A stretch of DNA of 64,000 nt from JABCYV01 sp963696025 (GTDB lineage: Bacteria; Acidobacteriota; Terriglobia; Terriglobales; Acidobacteriaceae): the NCBI GenBank assembly GCA_963696025.1, contig CAVOII010000010.1:434001-498000 (forward strand), read 5' to 3'. Positions 1 to 7,658 of the stretch are shown here, piece after piece. Within the stretch, counting starts at the first letter, position 1; each line of letters opens with the position of its first letter. The position numbers and the translations under genes were made by a program. The notes under the pieces are model-generated. The model was not told the DNA's origin, searched no databases, and saw only the letters and a list, made by a program, of their open reading frames with translations.

Positions 1-72
1 GCGGCACATGCATATCTACGTGATTGGAACCCGACCAGTTCCCATAAGTCTCTTTTCTTCTGTGGCCGGAAC

Positions 73-729
73 TCACGACTTTGTGGACTTATACGCCTTT
101 CCGTGAGTTTCCGCTTCGAATAGTCTTTGATCGATCCGGTGCAGCCGTTTTGCCATGCCCGGCTTCAGTATTTTGTAATGAAAGATCTCAAACAGATAGT
201 CGACGATGAACCAGATGGGTTTTTCCGTAGTCATCCACTCCAGATGATCGAATCGGGCCAGGTTTACGGGACGCGAAAAGGTACGCAACGTGCGCTCACG
301 CCGCAAGTTGAAATAGAGATTGAAGTAACTCATGGCCAGCTCGCGCAAAGAGCGGTAGACCGGTTCGCGGTAGCGGCAGCCAGCATAATTCGATTTCGCG
401 ATCGCGCCCCAATGTCCATCAATGCGATAGATCGCTAGCACATGGTCGGTATCGTGCTCGGCTTCCAAATCCCAAATTAACGGGGGGAAACCATTCGCAC
501 GTAATGCGGCAGCGGCGAAGATGGCTCCTTCGAGGCAATGGGAAGTCTGCTCGCGCAGCACGAGACGCGGCGACCACGCGGCGTCCTCGAGGTGGTAGGG
601 CGTCTCGTCGAGGAAACGTTGAATACCGTATGGATCTTTGAGGCTGCGGAGCTTGCGGAGTTCGGCGGGGGTGAAGCGGTTTTTGGCGTCGGCCATCGTC
701 AAGTCGAGTTTAGACGATGGAAAGGGCAA
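73..729 (-). CDS. transglutaminase-like cysteine protein
   Basis: 218 residues. The segment SHCLEGAIFAAAALRANG (Cys about residue 65) followed by a HDTDHVLAIY stretch (His about 96) and GHWGAIAKSNY (possible third catalytic residue near 104-114) matches the Cys-His-Asp arrangement of the transglutaminase-like fold. No signal peptide or membrane segment is visible, so a cytoplasmic protein is likely. An internal Met at residue 12 (start 696) is an alternative start. It stands alone on the minus strand and its upstream side faces a repeat-containing gap. The fold is inferred from motif order only, and the substrate is unknown. Confidence 0.6.
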   Translation of the reverse strand: MPFPSSKLDLTMADAKNRFTPAELRKLRSLKDPYGIQRFLDETPYHLEDAAWSPRLVLREQTSHCLEGAIFAAAALRANGFPPLIWDLEAEHDTDHVLAIYRIDGHWGAIAKSNYAGCRYREPVYRSLRELAMSYFNLYFNLRRERTLRTFSRPVNLARFDHLEWMTTEKPIWFIVDYLFEIFHYKILKPGMAKRLHRIDQRLFEAETHGKAYKSTKS

Positions 730-737
730 GAGCGTTA

Positions 738-757
738 ACCACGGAGGACACAGAGGA
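738..757. repeat. short repeat, CCACGGAGACACAGAG family
   Basis: The bases CCACGGAGGACACAGAGG recur with small changes near 29874-29903, 56417-56433, 56495-56516 (inverted), 57371-57398 and 57447-57463 (inverted). It lies just upstream of the transglutaminase-like gene. Function unknown. Confidence 0.6.
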
Positions 758-1032
758 TCATGAAAGCCTCTCCGCCCATCCTCTGTGGGTTGGAATGGGG
801 CTTGGGGCTGCGGGCGTTCGCAAATTTATCCTGCAGTATCCGCAACTTTCTGCCGCCTGCCGGGTTCATTGATTTCGGTTGCCCGTCACAAGTCAGACCA
901 AGGGAAACTTTTGTCGCGGGCGTGCTGCGTTTTGGGCGTCATTCCTAATTCTGCGGGCCGGCATCCTCGCCTACACAATGCATGCACGGGCGGGGACGCC
1001 CGCGCCTACACGAACTATATAGAGGTAAGTCT
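758..1032. other. intergenic region with GC-rich palindromic repeat
   Basis: No convincing gene is present. The overlapping open frames here have no ribosome binding site or recognisable product. At 983-1010 there is a GC-rich palindromic repeat (core GGGCGGGGACGCCCGC followed by GCCTACA) that recurs at 1695-1719, 19273-19298, 63090-63114 and 63356-63380. Confidence 0.5.
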
Positions 1033-1590
1033 ATGAGGCTCTTCCGCGTTGCCTATATATTCTTGATCGCCATCTTCACAGTCCAGTTAGCCGACGCACA
1101 GCGACAGCACGACCGAATTCCTCAGGGCATTGAAGCCTTGAGGCAAAGTGCGTCCTCGAAAACCGAGTTCACGCTGGACCACTCCATGCTGGTATTTGCG
1201 TCCAAGCTGGACCAGGACAACGAAGATCTGCGCCGCGTGATCGCTGGTGTGAGTGGGGTCTCAGTCCACAGATACCACTTCGCCGAACCTTGGATGTACA
1301 ACCTGGGAGCTCTAAGCGACGTGAAACAGGAGTACCGGGCGGAAGGCTGGAAACAGGTGGTCAGCAACCATGATAAGAGCGGAGGGCCGGGCGTGACCGA
1401 TCTCTGGATACGCTTCGAAAATAAAGCGATCAGCGACATTGCGATTCTTCTTGCCAGGCCAAATGAGGTCAACTTCATCGTGGTTTCAGGATCTATCAGT
1501 CCGCTCGACCTCTCCCATCTCGGCGGCCACTTCGGTATTCCGAAGATCGAAGGCGGAGTGCTGGTGCCAAATACTGAGCAGCGCAATTAG
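1033..1590 (+). CDS. secreted DUF4252-like protein
   Basis: 185 residues from the ATG at 1033, chosen because it opens a clean signal peptide (MRLFRVAYIFLIAIFTVQ, cleavage after ADA). An in-frame ATG at 982 would put a repeat-encoded tail in front of that signal. The mature part has a long Lys/Asp-rich helix followed by a region with VSGVSVHRYHF and ALSDVKQEYRAEGWKQVV. This resembles the DUF4252 pattern of an N-terminal domain plus a W-K-x-V-V segment. It is probably periplasmic or exported. The family assignment is tentative and no enzymatic motif is seen. Confidence 0.6.
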   Translation: MRLFRVAYIFLIAIFTVQLADAQRQHDRIPQGIEALRQSASSKTEFTLDHSMLVFASKLDQDNEDLRRVIAGVSGVSVHRYHFAEPWMYNLGALSDVKQEYRAEGWKQVVSNHDKSGGPGVTDLWIRFENKAISDIAILLARPNEVNFIVVSGSISPLDLSHLGGHFGIPKIEGGVLVPNTEQRN

Positions 1591-1694
1591 CTGAGCGATG
1601 ACTTGCCAGCGACTGCGCAACTCCAGCCCAACTTGGGGTCAGACGAAATCTACGTCCTGGAGCTGGAGTTGCCGTAGCATCTGTTGCCACAGCT

Positions 1695-1719
1695 GGCACG
1701 AGCGCGGACGCTCGCGCCT
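1695..1719. repeat. GC-rich palindromic repeat
   Basis: GAGCGCGGACGCTCGCGCC forms a short hairpin of the same kind as at 983-1010. It lies between two convergent genes, where it could also act in transcription end formation. Confidence 0.5.
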
Positions 1720-1731
1720 GATTTGAAAATG

Positions 1732-2418
1732 TCATTGAAATAATTCTGCGAGTTCTTTCGGAGTGTCCACCGCCACATCGGGCGGGGCTTCACACAGCGT
1801 GTGCGGAGCGAATCCGTAAGTCACCCCGCAGGTCCAGAGGCCGGCGTTTCGGCCGGTGATGACATCCACGGAGGAGTCTCCGACAATCAGAGCTTCATCC
1901 GCATGGGTGTGGGTCTGATGCAGCAGAGTCCGCGCTCCTAGCGGGTCCGGCTTCTTAGTAGGGAAGCTATTGCCGCCGTACACGTGGACGAAATATTCAG
2001 CCAGCCCGAGCGCCTCGACGATGGCACGCGACGGATGCACTGGCTTGTTGGAGAGAACCGCCATCCGGCGGCGGATGCCGTTCGAGCTGCCAATGGCCAC
2101 AAGAGTTTGCGGAATCCCGTGGTACAGGCGTGTGTGATCGAGTTTGTGAACGCGATAGTACGCCAGAAAGTACTCCAGCGCCGTCTTCACCGAGGCTTCA
2201 TCCTTGGGATCGCCGAGAGCTCGCCGGATCAACATAGGGGCACCATCGCCGACATACGATGCGACCACGTCGGCGGGCAATTCGGGGCGTTTAAAGTGCC
2301 GGAGTGTGGCGTTGACGGAATGGACCAGATCCAGACGGGAATCGATCAAGGTGCCATCGAGATCAAAAATGATCAGCTTGATCTTGAGGGGATCGAATTG
2401 GCGATGGAATTTGATCAC
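1732..2418 (-). CDS. gph: HAD-family phosphatase, phosphoglycolate phosphatase-like
   Basis: 228 residues. Motif I is IIFDLDGTLIDS (nucleophile and acid/base Asp at about 19 and 21). Motif II is the Ser of AVLSNKP, motif III is the Lys of TKKPDP, and motif IV is IVGDSSVDVITGRNAG. The helical cap between residues 30 and 95 and the total length fit the Gph/PGP subgroup, which hydrolyses 2-phosphoglycolate. Related enzymes use pyrophosphate or other small phosphoesters, so the substrate is not fixed by sequence. It is convergent with the upstream secreted-protein gene and divergent from the E1 gene. Confidence 0.8.
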   Translation of the reverse strand: MIKFHRQFDPLKIKLIIFDLDGTLIDSRLDLVHSVNATLRHFKRPELPADVVASYVGDGAPMLIRRALGDPKDEASVKTALEYFLAYYRVHKLDHTRLYHGIPQTLVAIGSSNGIRRRMAVLSNKPVHPSRAIVEALGLAEYFVHVYGGNSFPTKKPDPLGARTLLHQTHTHADEALIVGDSSVDVITGRNAGLWTCGVTYGFAPHTLCEAPPDVAVDTPKELAELFQ

Positions 2419-2565
2419 GGGGAAAGACGTTCTACTGCGGATTCCGGCGAAGGCGCCAAGAGAGCGTAAACGTGAGTTTTCTCCGGCGACTTCTGGTCAA
2501 CCCTCGATGGCTATTTTGTTCTACCGTCATTCCAGTATATTCGCGACCCCCTCTAAGGATTTACA

Positions 2566-4830
2566 ATGCATCTGCAAGTTTCAAACTTGCCAGCAGGGAA
2601 ACGGATGGCGACGACAAAGACAGAGCCCAAACCGGCCAGCCTCGCCGACAGTGACATCAAGAGATCCGGCAAGACTTACGAGGGTCTCTCCCGCCACCAA
2701 CTGATTGAAGCTTACCGCATCATGTTCACCTCCCGGCGTATCGACGATCGGGAGATCATGCTCAAGCGTCAGCAAAAGATCTTCTTCCAGATTTCGGGCG
2801 CCGGGCACGAAGCGGTGGGCGTGGCTGCGGCTTTCGCTTTGCAGGCGGGATTCGACTGGTTCTATCCTTACTATCGTGATCGCGCTCTCTGTCTCGCGCT
2901 GGGGTCCACGCCCTACGAGATGTTTTTGCAGGCCGTAGGCGCGGCGGACGATCCCAGCTCCGGCGGCAGGCAGATGCCATCGCACTGGAGTTATCCGCGA
3001 CTTCATATTGTGACCGGATCGTCCCCTACAGGAACACAGATTCTGCAGGCAGTGGGCTGCGCCGAGGTAGGGCGCTATTTAACCGCCCATCCTGAAGCCA
3101 CAAAGAAAGCCAGCGGTGATTACCGCCAGTTTAAAGACGTGGTTTTCCATCCTGACGAAGTCACCTACGTTTCGCTCGGCGATGGCACTACCAGCGAAGG
3201 CGAGTTCTGGGAGGCCCTGAACACTGCCTCCAACCGCCGCCTACCACTTATGTTTGTGGTGCAGGACAACGAATACGCCATCTCCGTGCCGGTCGAAGTG
3301 CAGACCGCAGGCGGAAACATTTCACGACTGGTGGCCGGCTATCCCAACTTCCATTTCGAAGAGGTCGATGGGACGGATCCAGTAGCAAGCTACGCCGCGT
3401 TTACCCGGTCAGTGGCGCACTGTCGCGCTGGACACGGTCCGGCTTTTATTCACGCACACGTAATCCGGCCGTATTCGCACTCCCTTTCGGACGACGAGCG
3501 TCTTTACCGCCCGGATGCTGAACGCCAGCGTGATGCCGCCCGGGATCCCATCTCGCGCATGCAAATGTTCCTGATCCGCGAAGGCATTCTGGACGAAAAG
3601 AGCATCAACCGTCTGGAGAAGCAGGTCGACGATAGTCTGCAGGAAGCCGTAGACCAGGCGCTCAAAGCGGCTCCGCCGACGCCGGAGACGGTCACGCGCT
3701 TTGTCTATTCCCCGAATGTTGATCCCACGTCCTCTGCTTTCGAAACTCAACCTGTGGCGGCCAAGGCGGAAACGCCCTCTGCAGACGGCAAGAAGGCCGC
3801 GCCCAAGACCATGGCCGATCTGATCAACACGACACTACGCGACGAGATGCGACGCGATGAGCGAATCGTCATCTTCGGGGAAGACGTAGCCGACTGTAGC
3901 CGGGAAGAATACCTGCAGCAGAAGCTGGTCAAGGGCAAAGGCGGCGTTTTTAAGCTGACGGCGGGCCTGCAGTCTGAGTTCGGGTCCGACAGAGTGTTTA
4001 ATTCGCCGCTGGCGGAGGCCAACATCGTAGGCCGGGCCACAGGAATGGCGACGCGCGGACTGAAGCCAGTGGTCGAAATTCAGTTCTTCGATTACATTTG
4101 GCCCGCCATGATGCAACTGCGCAACGAGCTGCCCCTGATCCGCTGGCGTTCTAACAACGGATTCTCCGCTCCCTGCGTGATTCGAGTGGCCATCGGCGGA
4201 TATCTGACCGGCGGCGCAATCTATCATTCTCAGTGTGGCGAAAGTGTGTTTACTCACATACCTGGATTGCGGGTGGTGTTTCCGTCAAACGCACTGGATG
4301 CGGCGGGATTGCTGCGCACTGCTATTCGCTGCGACGATCCGGTTCTTTTCCTCGAACACAAGCGTCTCTATCGTGAATCGTATGGTCGCGCAGCCTACCC
4401 TGGGCCGGATTACATGGTGCCATTCGGAAAGGCGAAAATTGTTCAGCCGGGGACGGATCTCTCCATGATCACTTACGGCGCTGTTGTGCCCCGCGCTTTG
4501 CAGGCGGCGCAGAAGCTGGAACGCGAACATGGCGTGAAGGTAGAGTTGATTGACCTGCGCTGTTTGAATCCTTTTGATTGGGAGACGATTGCCACTTCGG
4601 TCCGCAAAACCAATCGCGCGGTAGTTGCCTACGAAGACACATTAAGCTGGGGCTACGGCGCGGAGATCGCGGCGCGCATCGCCGATCAGCTGTTCGAGCA
4701 CCTGGATGCGCCCGTGCGGCGCGTAGCCGCCCTGGACACCTTCGTTGCCTATCAGCCAATTCTGGAGAATGCCATCCTGCCCCAGGTCGCCGACCTGTTC
4801 CGGGTGATGAAGGAACTGGCGGAGTACTGA
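2566..4830 (+). CDS. fused E1 alpha-beta subunit of a 2-oxoacid dehydrogenase
   Basis: 754 residues. Residues about 40-385 are an E1 alpha domain with the thiamine-diphosphate motif starting GDGTTSEGEFWEAL (about 205) and ending near DNEYAIS (about 234). A low-complexity linker follows. From about residue 416 (TMADLINTTLRDEM) there is an E1 beta domain with FGEDVAD and NSPLAEANIVGRATGMA. The enzyme decarboxylates a 2-oxoacid (branched-chain or pyruvate) and passes the acyl group to lipoyl-E2. The family usually has separate alpha and beta subunits, so this is a fusion. No E2 or E3 gene lies beside it. ATG 2566 has AAGGA upstream; ATG 2605 is an alternative with GGGA. Confidence 0.9.
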   Translation: MHLQVSNLPAGKRMATTKTEPKPASLADSDIKRSGKTYEGLSRHQLIEAYRIMFTSRRIDDREIMLKRQQKIFFQISGAGHEAVGVAAAFALQAGFDWFYPYYRDRALCLALGSTPYEMFLQAVGAADDPSSGGRQMPSHWSYPRLHIVTGSSPTGTQILQAVGCAEVGRYLTAHPEATKKASGDYRQFKDVVFHPDEVTYVSLGDGTTSEGEFWEALNTASNRRLPLMFVVQDNEYAISVPVEVQTAGGNISRLVAGYPNFHFEEVDGTDPVASYAAFTRSVAHCRAGHGPAFIHAHVIRPYSHSLSDDERLYRPDAERQRDAARDPISRMQMFLIREGILDEKSINRLEKQVDDSLQEAVDQALKAAPPTPETVTRFVYSPNVDPTSSAFETQPVAAKAETPSADGKKAAPKTMADLINTTLRDEMRRDERIVIFGEDVADCSREEYLQQKLVKGKGGVFKLTAGLQSEFGSDRVFNSPLAEANIVGRATGMATRGLKPVVEIQFFDYIWPAMMQLRNELPLIRWRSNNGFSAPCVIRVAIGGYLTGGAIYHSQCGESVFTHIPGLRVVFPSNALDAAGLLRTAIRCDDPVLFLEHKRLYRESYGRAAYPGPDYMVPFGKAKIVQPGTDLSMITYGAVVPRALQAAQKLEREHGVKVELIDLRCLNPFDWETIATSVRKTNRAVVAYEDTLSWGYGAEIAARIADQLFEHLDAPVRRVAALDTFVAYQPILENAILPQVADLFRVMKELAEY

Positions 4831-4846
4831 GGGGTCTCGCCCGTAG

Positions 4847-4881
4847 CCCCATTCTTCGCGCTTTTTGCGAAGGGTGGGAGG
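4847..4881. repeat. hairpin repeat, CCCCA...TGGGAGG family (copy 1)
   Basis: CCCCATTCTTCGCGC, TTTTTGCGAA and GGGTGGGAGG form an imperfect hairpin just after the E1 gene. An inverted second copy lies at 4974-5010, and a relative lies at 18582-18620. Confidence 0.6.
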
Positions 4882-4973
4882 AACACGATCAAACGCCCTA
4901 ATTGGCCAAAGGAGTTGGTTTCCACAACTGAGTTCCGACAGATACTCTCTCGGATTCGCTGTCCGCAGCATTG

Positions 4974-5010
4974 CCTCCCACCTTTGCAAAGAACGCAAGA
5001 GTGGGGCACC
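4974..5010. repeat. hairpin repeat, CCCCA...TGGGAGG family (copy 2, inverted)
   Basis: CCTCCCACCTTTGCAAAG then AACGCAAGAGTGGGGCACC. Its reverse complement aligns with 4847-4881, so the two copies form a large inverted pair in the gap between convergent genes. Confidence 0.6.
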
Positions 5011-5044
5011 CTCAGTTAGACGGTACAGACAAAAACCGGCGATC

Positions 5045-5491
5045 CTACTTCTTGAGGGCGCTCGTGTGGGTGGCGACGCACAGCCATTTGCCATTCTGAT
5101 AGACCCAAGTGTCCGTGAATCGTCCGTAGTGATCAAAGGGCTTACCTTTGTTAAGCCCCTTGGCGTGATAGATTCCGGCTACCACGGCCGCATTTTGATA
5201 CATGAAGACCCGCTCATCCTTGTTTACCATCAGGCTGGGAGCATAGGACAGATCCATATTGTCGGCCAGGAACTGGGCCTTCGTCATGAAAGTGCCGTCG
5301 TTGTCGGTGCTGATGAAGCTATCAGCCACCAATCCTCCCAGCGCCTTCGAATCATGATCCAACTGAGCCTGGTTCCAGGCATTCTCCAGCGCAATCAGTA
5401 GACCCTCGTTCCCGTGTGGGGACTCAGTGGAGTCCTGGGCGAACAGGGAACTAGCGAGCCAAAGGAAACACACGACAAGGTTTGTCTTCAT
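5045..5491 (-). CDS. secreted NTF2-like (DUF4440/SnoaL-type) protein
   Basis: 148 residues with a signal peptide (MKTNLVVCFLWLASSLFAQ) and a short mature domain of the NTF2-like cone fold. An N-terminal helix (LLIALENAWNQAQLDHD) is followed by LGGLVADSFISTDNDGTFMTKAQFL and a C-terminal strand set ending in FTDTWVYQNGKWLCVATH. In DUF4440 proteins this W-x(4)-G-x-W-x-(C/L)-V-A-x-H pattern is typical. It acts in the periplasm, and the ligand or activity is unknown. It lies 54 bp downstream of the FKBP gene on the same strand. A related lipoprotein occurs at 62603-63070. Confidence 0.75.
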   Translation of the reverse strand: MKTNLVVCFLWLASSLFAQDSTESPHGNEGLLIALENAWNQAQLDHDSKALGGLVADSFISTDNDGTFMTKAQFLADNMDLSYAPSLMVNKDERVFMYQNAAVVAGIYHAKGLNKGKPFDHYGRFTDTWVYQNGKWLCVATHTSALKK

Positions 5492-5545
5492 CCGAACGGT
5501 CCCTTCATCGGCGGTCCAAGCCTCTAGATCAGGATACGTCTCCGG

Positions 5546-6358
5546 TTACTTCTTCTCCTGATTGTTGTCCTGGTTCTTACCCTGGATCGAAAGCAGTTCC
5601 ACCTCAAAAATCAGGGTGGCACCCGGGCCAATGTCTGCGCCCGCTCCGCGATCACCGTAGGCGAGGTCCGCTGGAATGAAGAGTTGCCACTTGGATCCGA
5701 CCGGCATCAACTGAAGCGCTTCTGTCCATCCCTTAATGACTCCACCTACGGGAAACGTCGCTGGCTGGCCGCGCTTGTAGGAGCTATCGAACTCTGTACC
5801 GTTGATCAGAGTTCCCCTGTAGTTGCAGACGACAGTATCGCTCGCCGTGGGTTTCGGTCCAGTGCCTGCTGTCAAAGTCTTGTATTGCAGACCGCTGGGC
5901 AATGTAACCACGCCGTCTTTCGTCTTGTTGGCCGCCAGAAATGTTTCTCCTTCTTTCTTGTTCGTGGCCCCGGCCGCCTGCATCCTTTCCTGTTGTTTCG
6001 CGCGGACCTCCGCTTGCGCCGCCGTGAGCGTGGCCCTGGCCTCATCGTCGCTGAGCAGGGTCTTGCTGCCCGTGAGGGCGTCTTTCAAACCTCGGGCGAG
6101 GATGTTCGGATCTACCTCCACTGACTGCTGATGGAGATTCTTCCCGAGATTCATTCCCAGGGCGTAGCTGAATTTGTCTTTTTGCGTTTTAAGGCTCAGG
6201 GCGGCGGTTGGCTTCTTTGCCGCTGTTGCTGGCCGAGCCTTTGCCGGAGGAGTTGCCGGATTGGTTGCGGGCGGGGTTTGCTGCGCTCGAGAATAGAAAC
6301 CCAAAAACAGCAGCATTCCAAGTGATATTGTTACAGACAAAATGAAAGATTTTTGCAT
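5546..6358 (-). CDS. FKBP-type peptidyl-prolyl isomerase (FkpA/Mip-like)
   Basis: 270 residues. There is a signal sequence (about 1-25), then an Ala/Pro/Lys-rich linker. The Mip/FkpA dimerisation region follows (FSYALGMNLGKNL, about 65-150). The C-terminal FKBP domain (about 160-260) carries VVCNYRGTLINGTEFDSSY, FPVGGVIKGWTEALQLMPVG and IPADLAYGDRGAG. These enzymes speed cis-trans isomerisation at proline in periplasmic proteins and act as chaperones. The short Glu/Asn-rich tail is not conserved. The gene reads in the same direction as the NTF2-like gene and could share a transcript with it. Confidence 0.9.
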   Translation of the reverse strand: MQKSFILSVTISLGMLLFLGFYSRAQQTPPATNPATPPAKARPATAAKKPTAALSLKTQKDKFSYALGMNLGKNLHQQSVEVDPNILARGLKDALTGSKTLLSDDEARATLTAAQAEVRAKQQERMQAAGATNKKEGETFLAANKTKDGVVTLPSGLQYKTLTAGTGPKPTASDTVVCNYRGTLINGTEFDSSYKRGQPATFPVGGVIKGWTEALQLMPVGSKWQLFIPADLAYGDRGAGADIGPGATLIFEVELLSIQGKNQDNNQEKK

Positions 6359-6425
6359 GAACCTATTGTCACATTGCCCAAAGCTCTCGGCAAATTGGAA
6401 GCGCCCTCAGCGGAGACCGGAGTCT

Positions 6426-6926
6426 TCAATTCACTCCAGACTTCGCCTTCGACCTTCCACCGCTGCGGCGAATGCCATCCAGTGAGATCTGGCCTGCGCC
6501 GAAGAAAATGAGGGCAAATGCAATCGCCGCTAGAGCAAGCGGAAACTGGTAACCTCCGTTCCCCAGCAAACCGTTTTTCCAATGCACTTTCACAATGGCC
6601 ACGCTCAGATCGATCAATATAGCGAGCGAAGCACAGCTGGTGAACAGTCCGGCGATGACCAGCATGCCTCCGAAAAACTCTGCCACAGCCGAAACGTAAG
6701 CCAGCCAACTAGGCAGCCCAAGACTGGCGACGTACTGAGCATGGTGAGTGAGCCCGCCAAAAACCTTGGGATATCCGTGGCCAACCATGATGACGCCTAG
6801 CACTGCGCGTAGAACCAATAATGCCAGGGGTTCAAGGCGATCGAGATAGCGCAAAGGTTCCTCCACAGAAGAGCCAAACAGATTACAGGGAGCAAGTGAT
6901 GTCCACCAGGGATTTCCTGGTTTCAT
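6426..6926 (-). CDS. DoxX-family membrane protein
   Basis: 166 residues with four predicted transmembrane segments. The first carries LRAVLGVIMVGHGYPKVFGG, and later helices carry VSAVAEFFGGMLVIAGLF and FPLALAAIAFALIFFGAG. This arrangement (G-H-G-x-x-K after helix 1, E-x-x-G-G in helix 2) is typical of DoxX. Members occur in oxidoreductase complexes or detoxification systems, and the role of this one is not shown by its neighbours. The C-terminus is short and basic. Confidence 0.8.
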   Translation of the reverse strand: MKPGNPWWTSLAPCNLFGSSVEEPLRYLDRLEPLALLVLRAVLGVIMVGHGYPKVFGGLTHHAQYVASLGLPSWLAYVSAVAEFFGGMLVIAGLFTSCASLAILIDLSVAIVKVHWKNGLLGNGGYQFPLALAAIAFALIFFGAGQISLDGIRRSGGRSKAKSGVN

Positions 6927-7411
6927 TCAGGTCACTAGCCACACTCGCCGAAGATTCTTGGGGGTTGCCGCCTAGATTGGAGATTTCTTAAGTTGGAAGC
7001 GGACGAACTAGTGTTAAACCAGCATAGGATTTGCGCTGCGACCAGTTTCGTTTGGCTTTTCCGCCTGTCCAACAACCCTCGTAACGTCTCTAGTACTTTG
7101 GTTACGTTTCACGGGTAAACTTTGAACCGAGTGTATAAACACCACACCAGGCGGTACCTTATGGGTCCTTGAACACAATCTGTAGCATCAATCCGCATCT
7201 GGTCTGAGGTTACTTTCCAGAAAACCGGCATAAAACCCGGTAAAACTCGGAGATACGCCTTGACCTCATGTCTTTCAGGGTTGATATATGCTCAGCACAC
7301 CAAAATTCACTCGAACGCAAATTTGGTGCGAGGAATTTTCTCCCAAGTTTGCCCTGCGGGCTGGAGATACCGGCCGCGGCAGGGCCTGATTCTGTGGAAG
7401 GAACACGAACT
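6927..7411. other. divergent intergenic region upstream of the pilus operon
   Basis: 485 bases between doxX (minus) and the HTH/pil operon (plus). No gene is supported. It is relatively AT-rich and holds a promoter-like pair at 7260-7288. Open frames that extend the HTH gene upstream to 7268 lack a ribosome binding site. Confidence 0.5.
7260..7288 (+). promoter_or_regulatory. candidate sigma-70 promoter for the HTH-pil operon
   Basis: TTGACC at 7260-7265, a 17-base spacer and GATATA at 7283-7288. It lies about 125 bases before the HTH start codon on the correct strand. This is a match by eye only. Confidence 0.35.
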
Positions 7412-7648
7412 ATGGCCGACTCGCGAGAAGTCATGAACATTCGCCAGGCGTCGCAGTACCTGGGAGTGAGTCCGGACACGCTTTACAAGTACGTAGGGGA
7501 GCAGAAAATCCCCGCTTTCAAGCTGGGCAACCGCTGGCGCTTCAAGAAGTCGAAGCTGGACCAGTGGATGGAAGAAAAGTCCAGCCAGATGGAAGCCAAA
7601 GGCAGGAAGAAACCAAAGGCGGCTGCCAAAGCTGCCGGGCAACAGTAA
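7412..7648 (+). CDS. excisionase-family helix-turn-helix DNA-binding protein
   Basis: 78 residues from ATG 7412, chosen because GGAAGGA lies about 10 bases upstream and the domain starts right after it. MNIRQASQYLGVSPDTLY and KLGNRWRFKKSKLDQWM are the winged MerR/excisionase (HTH_17) signature, followed by a Lys/Ala-rich tail. Such proteins bind DNA as small architectural factors or regulators. No integrase or other mobile gene is nearby. It ends 10 bases before pilM, so it is probably transcribed with the pilus operon and may regulate it. Confidence 0.8.
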   Translation: MADSREVMNIRQASQYLGVSPDTLYKYVGEQKIPAFKLGNRWRFKKSKLDQWMEEKSSQMEAKGRKKPKAAAKAAGQQ

Positions 7649-7658
7649 AGGCGGGCAC

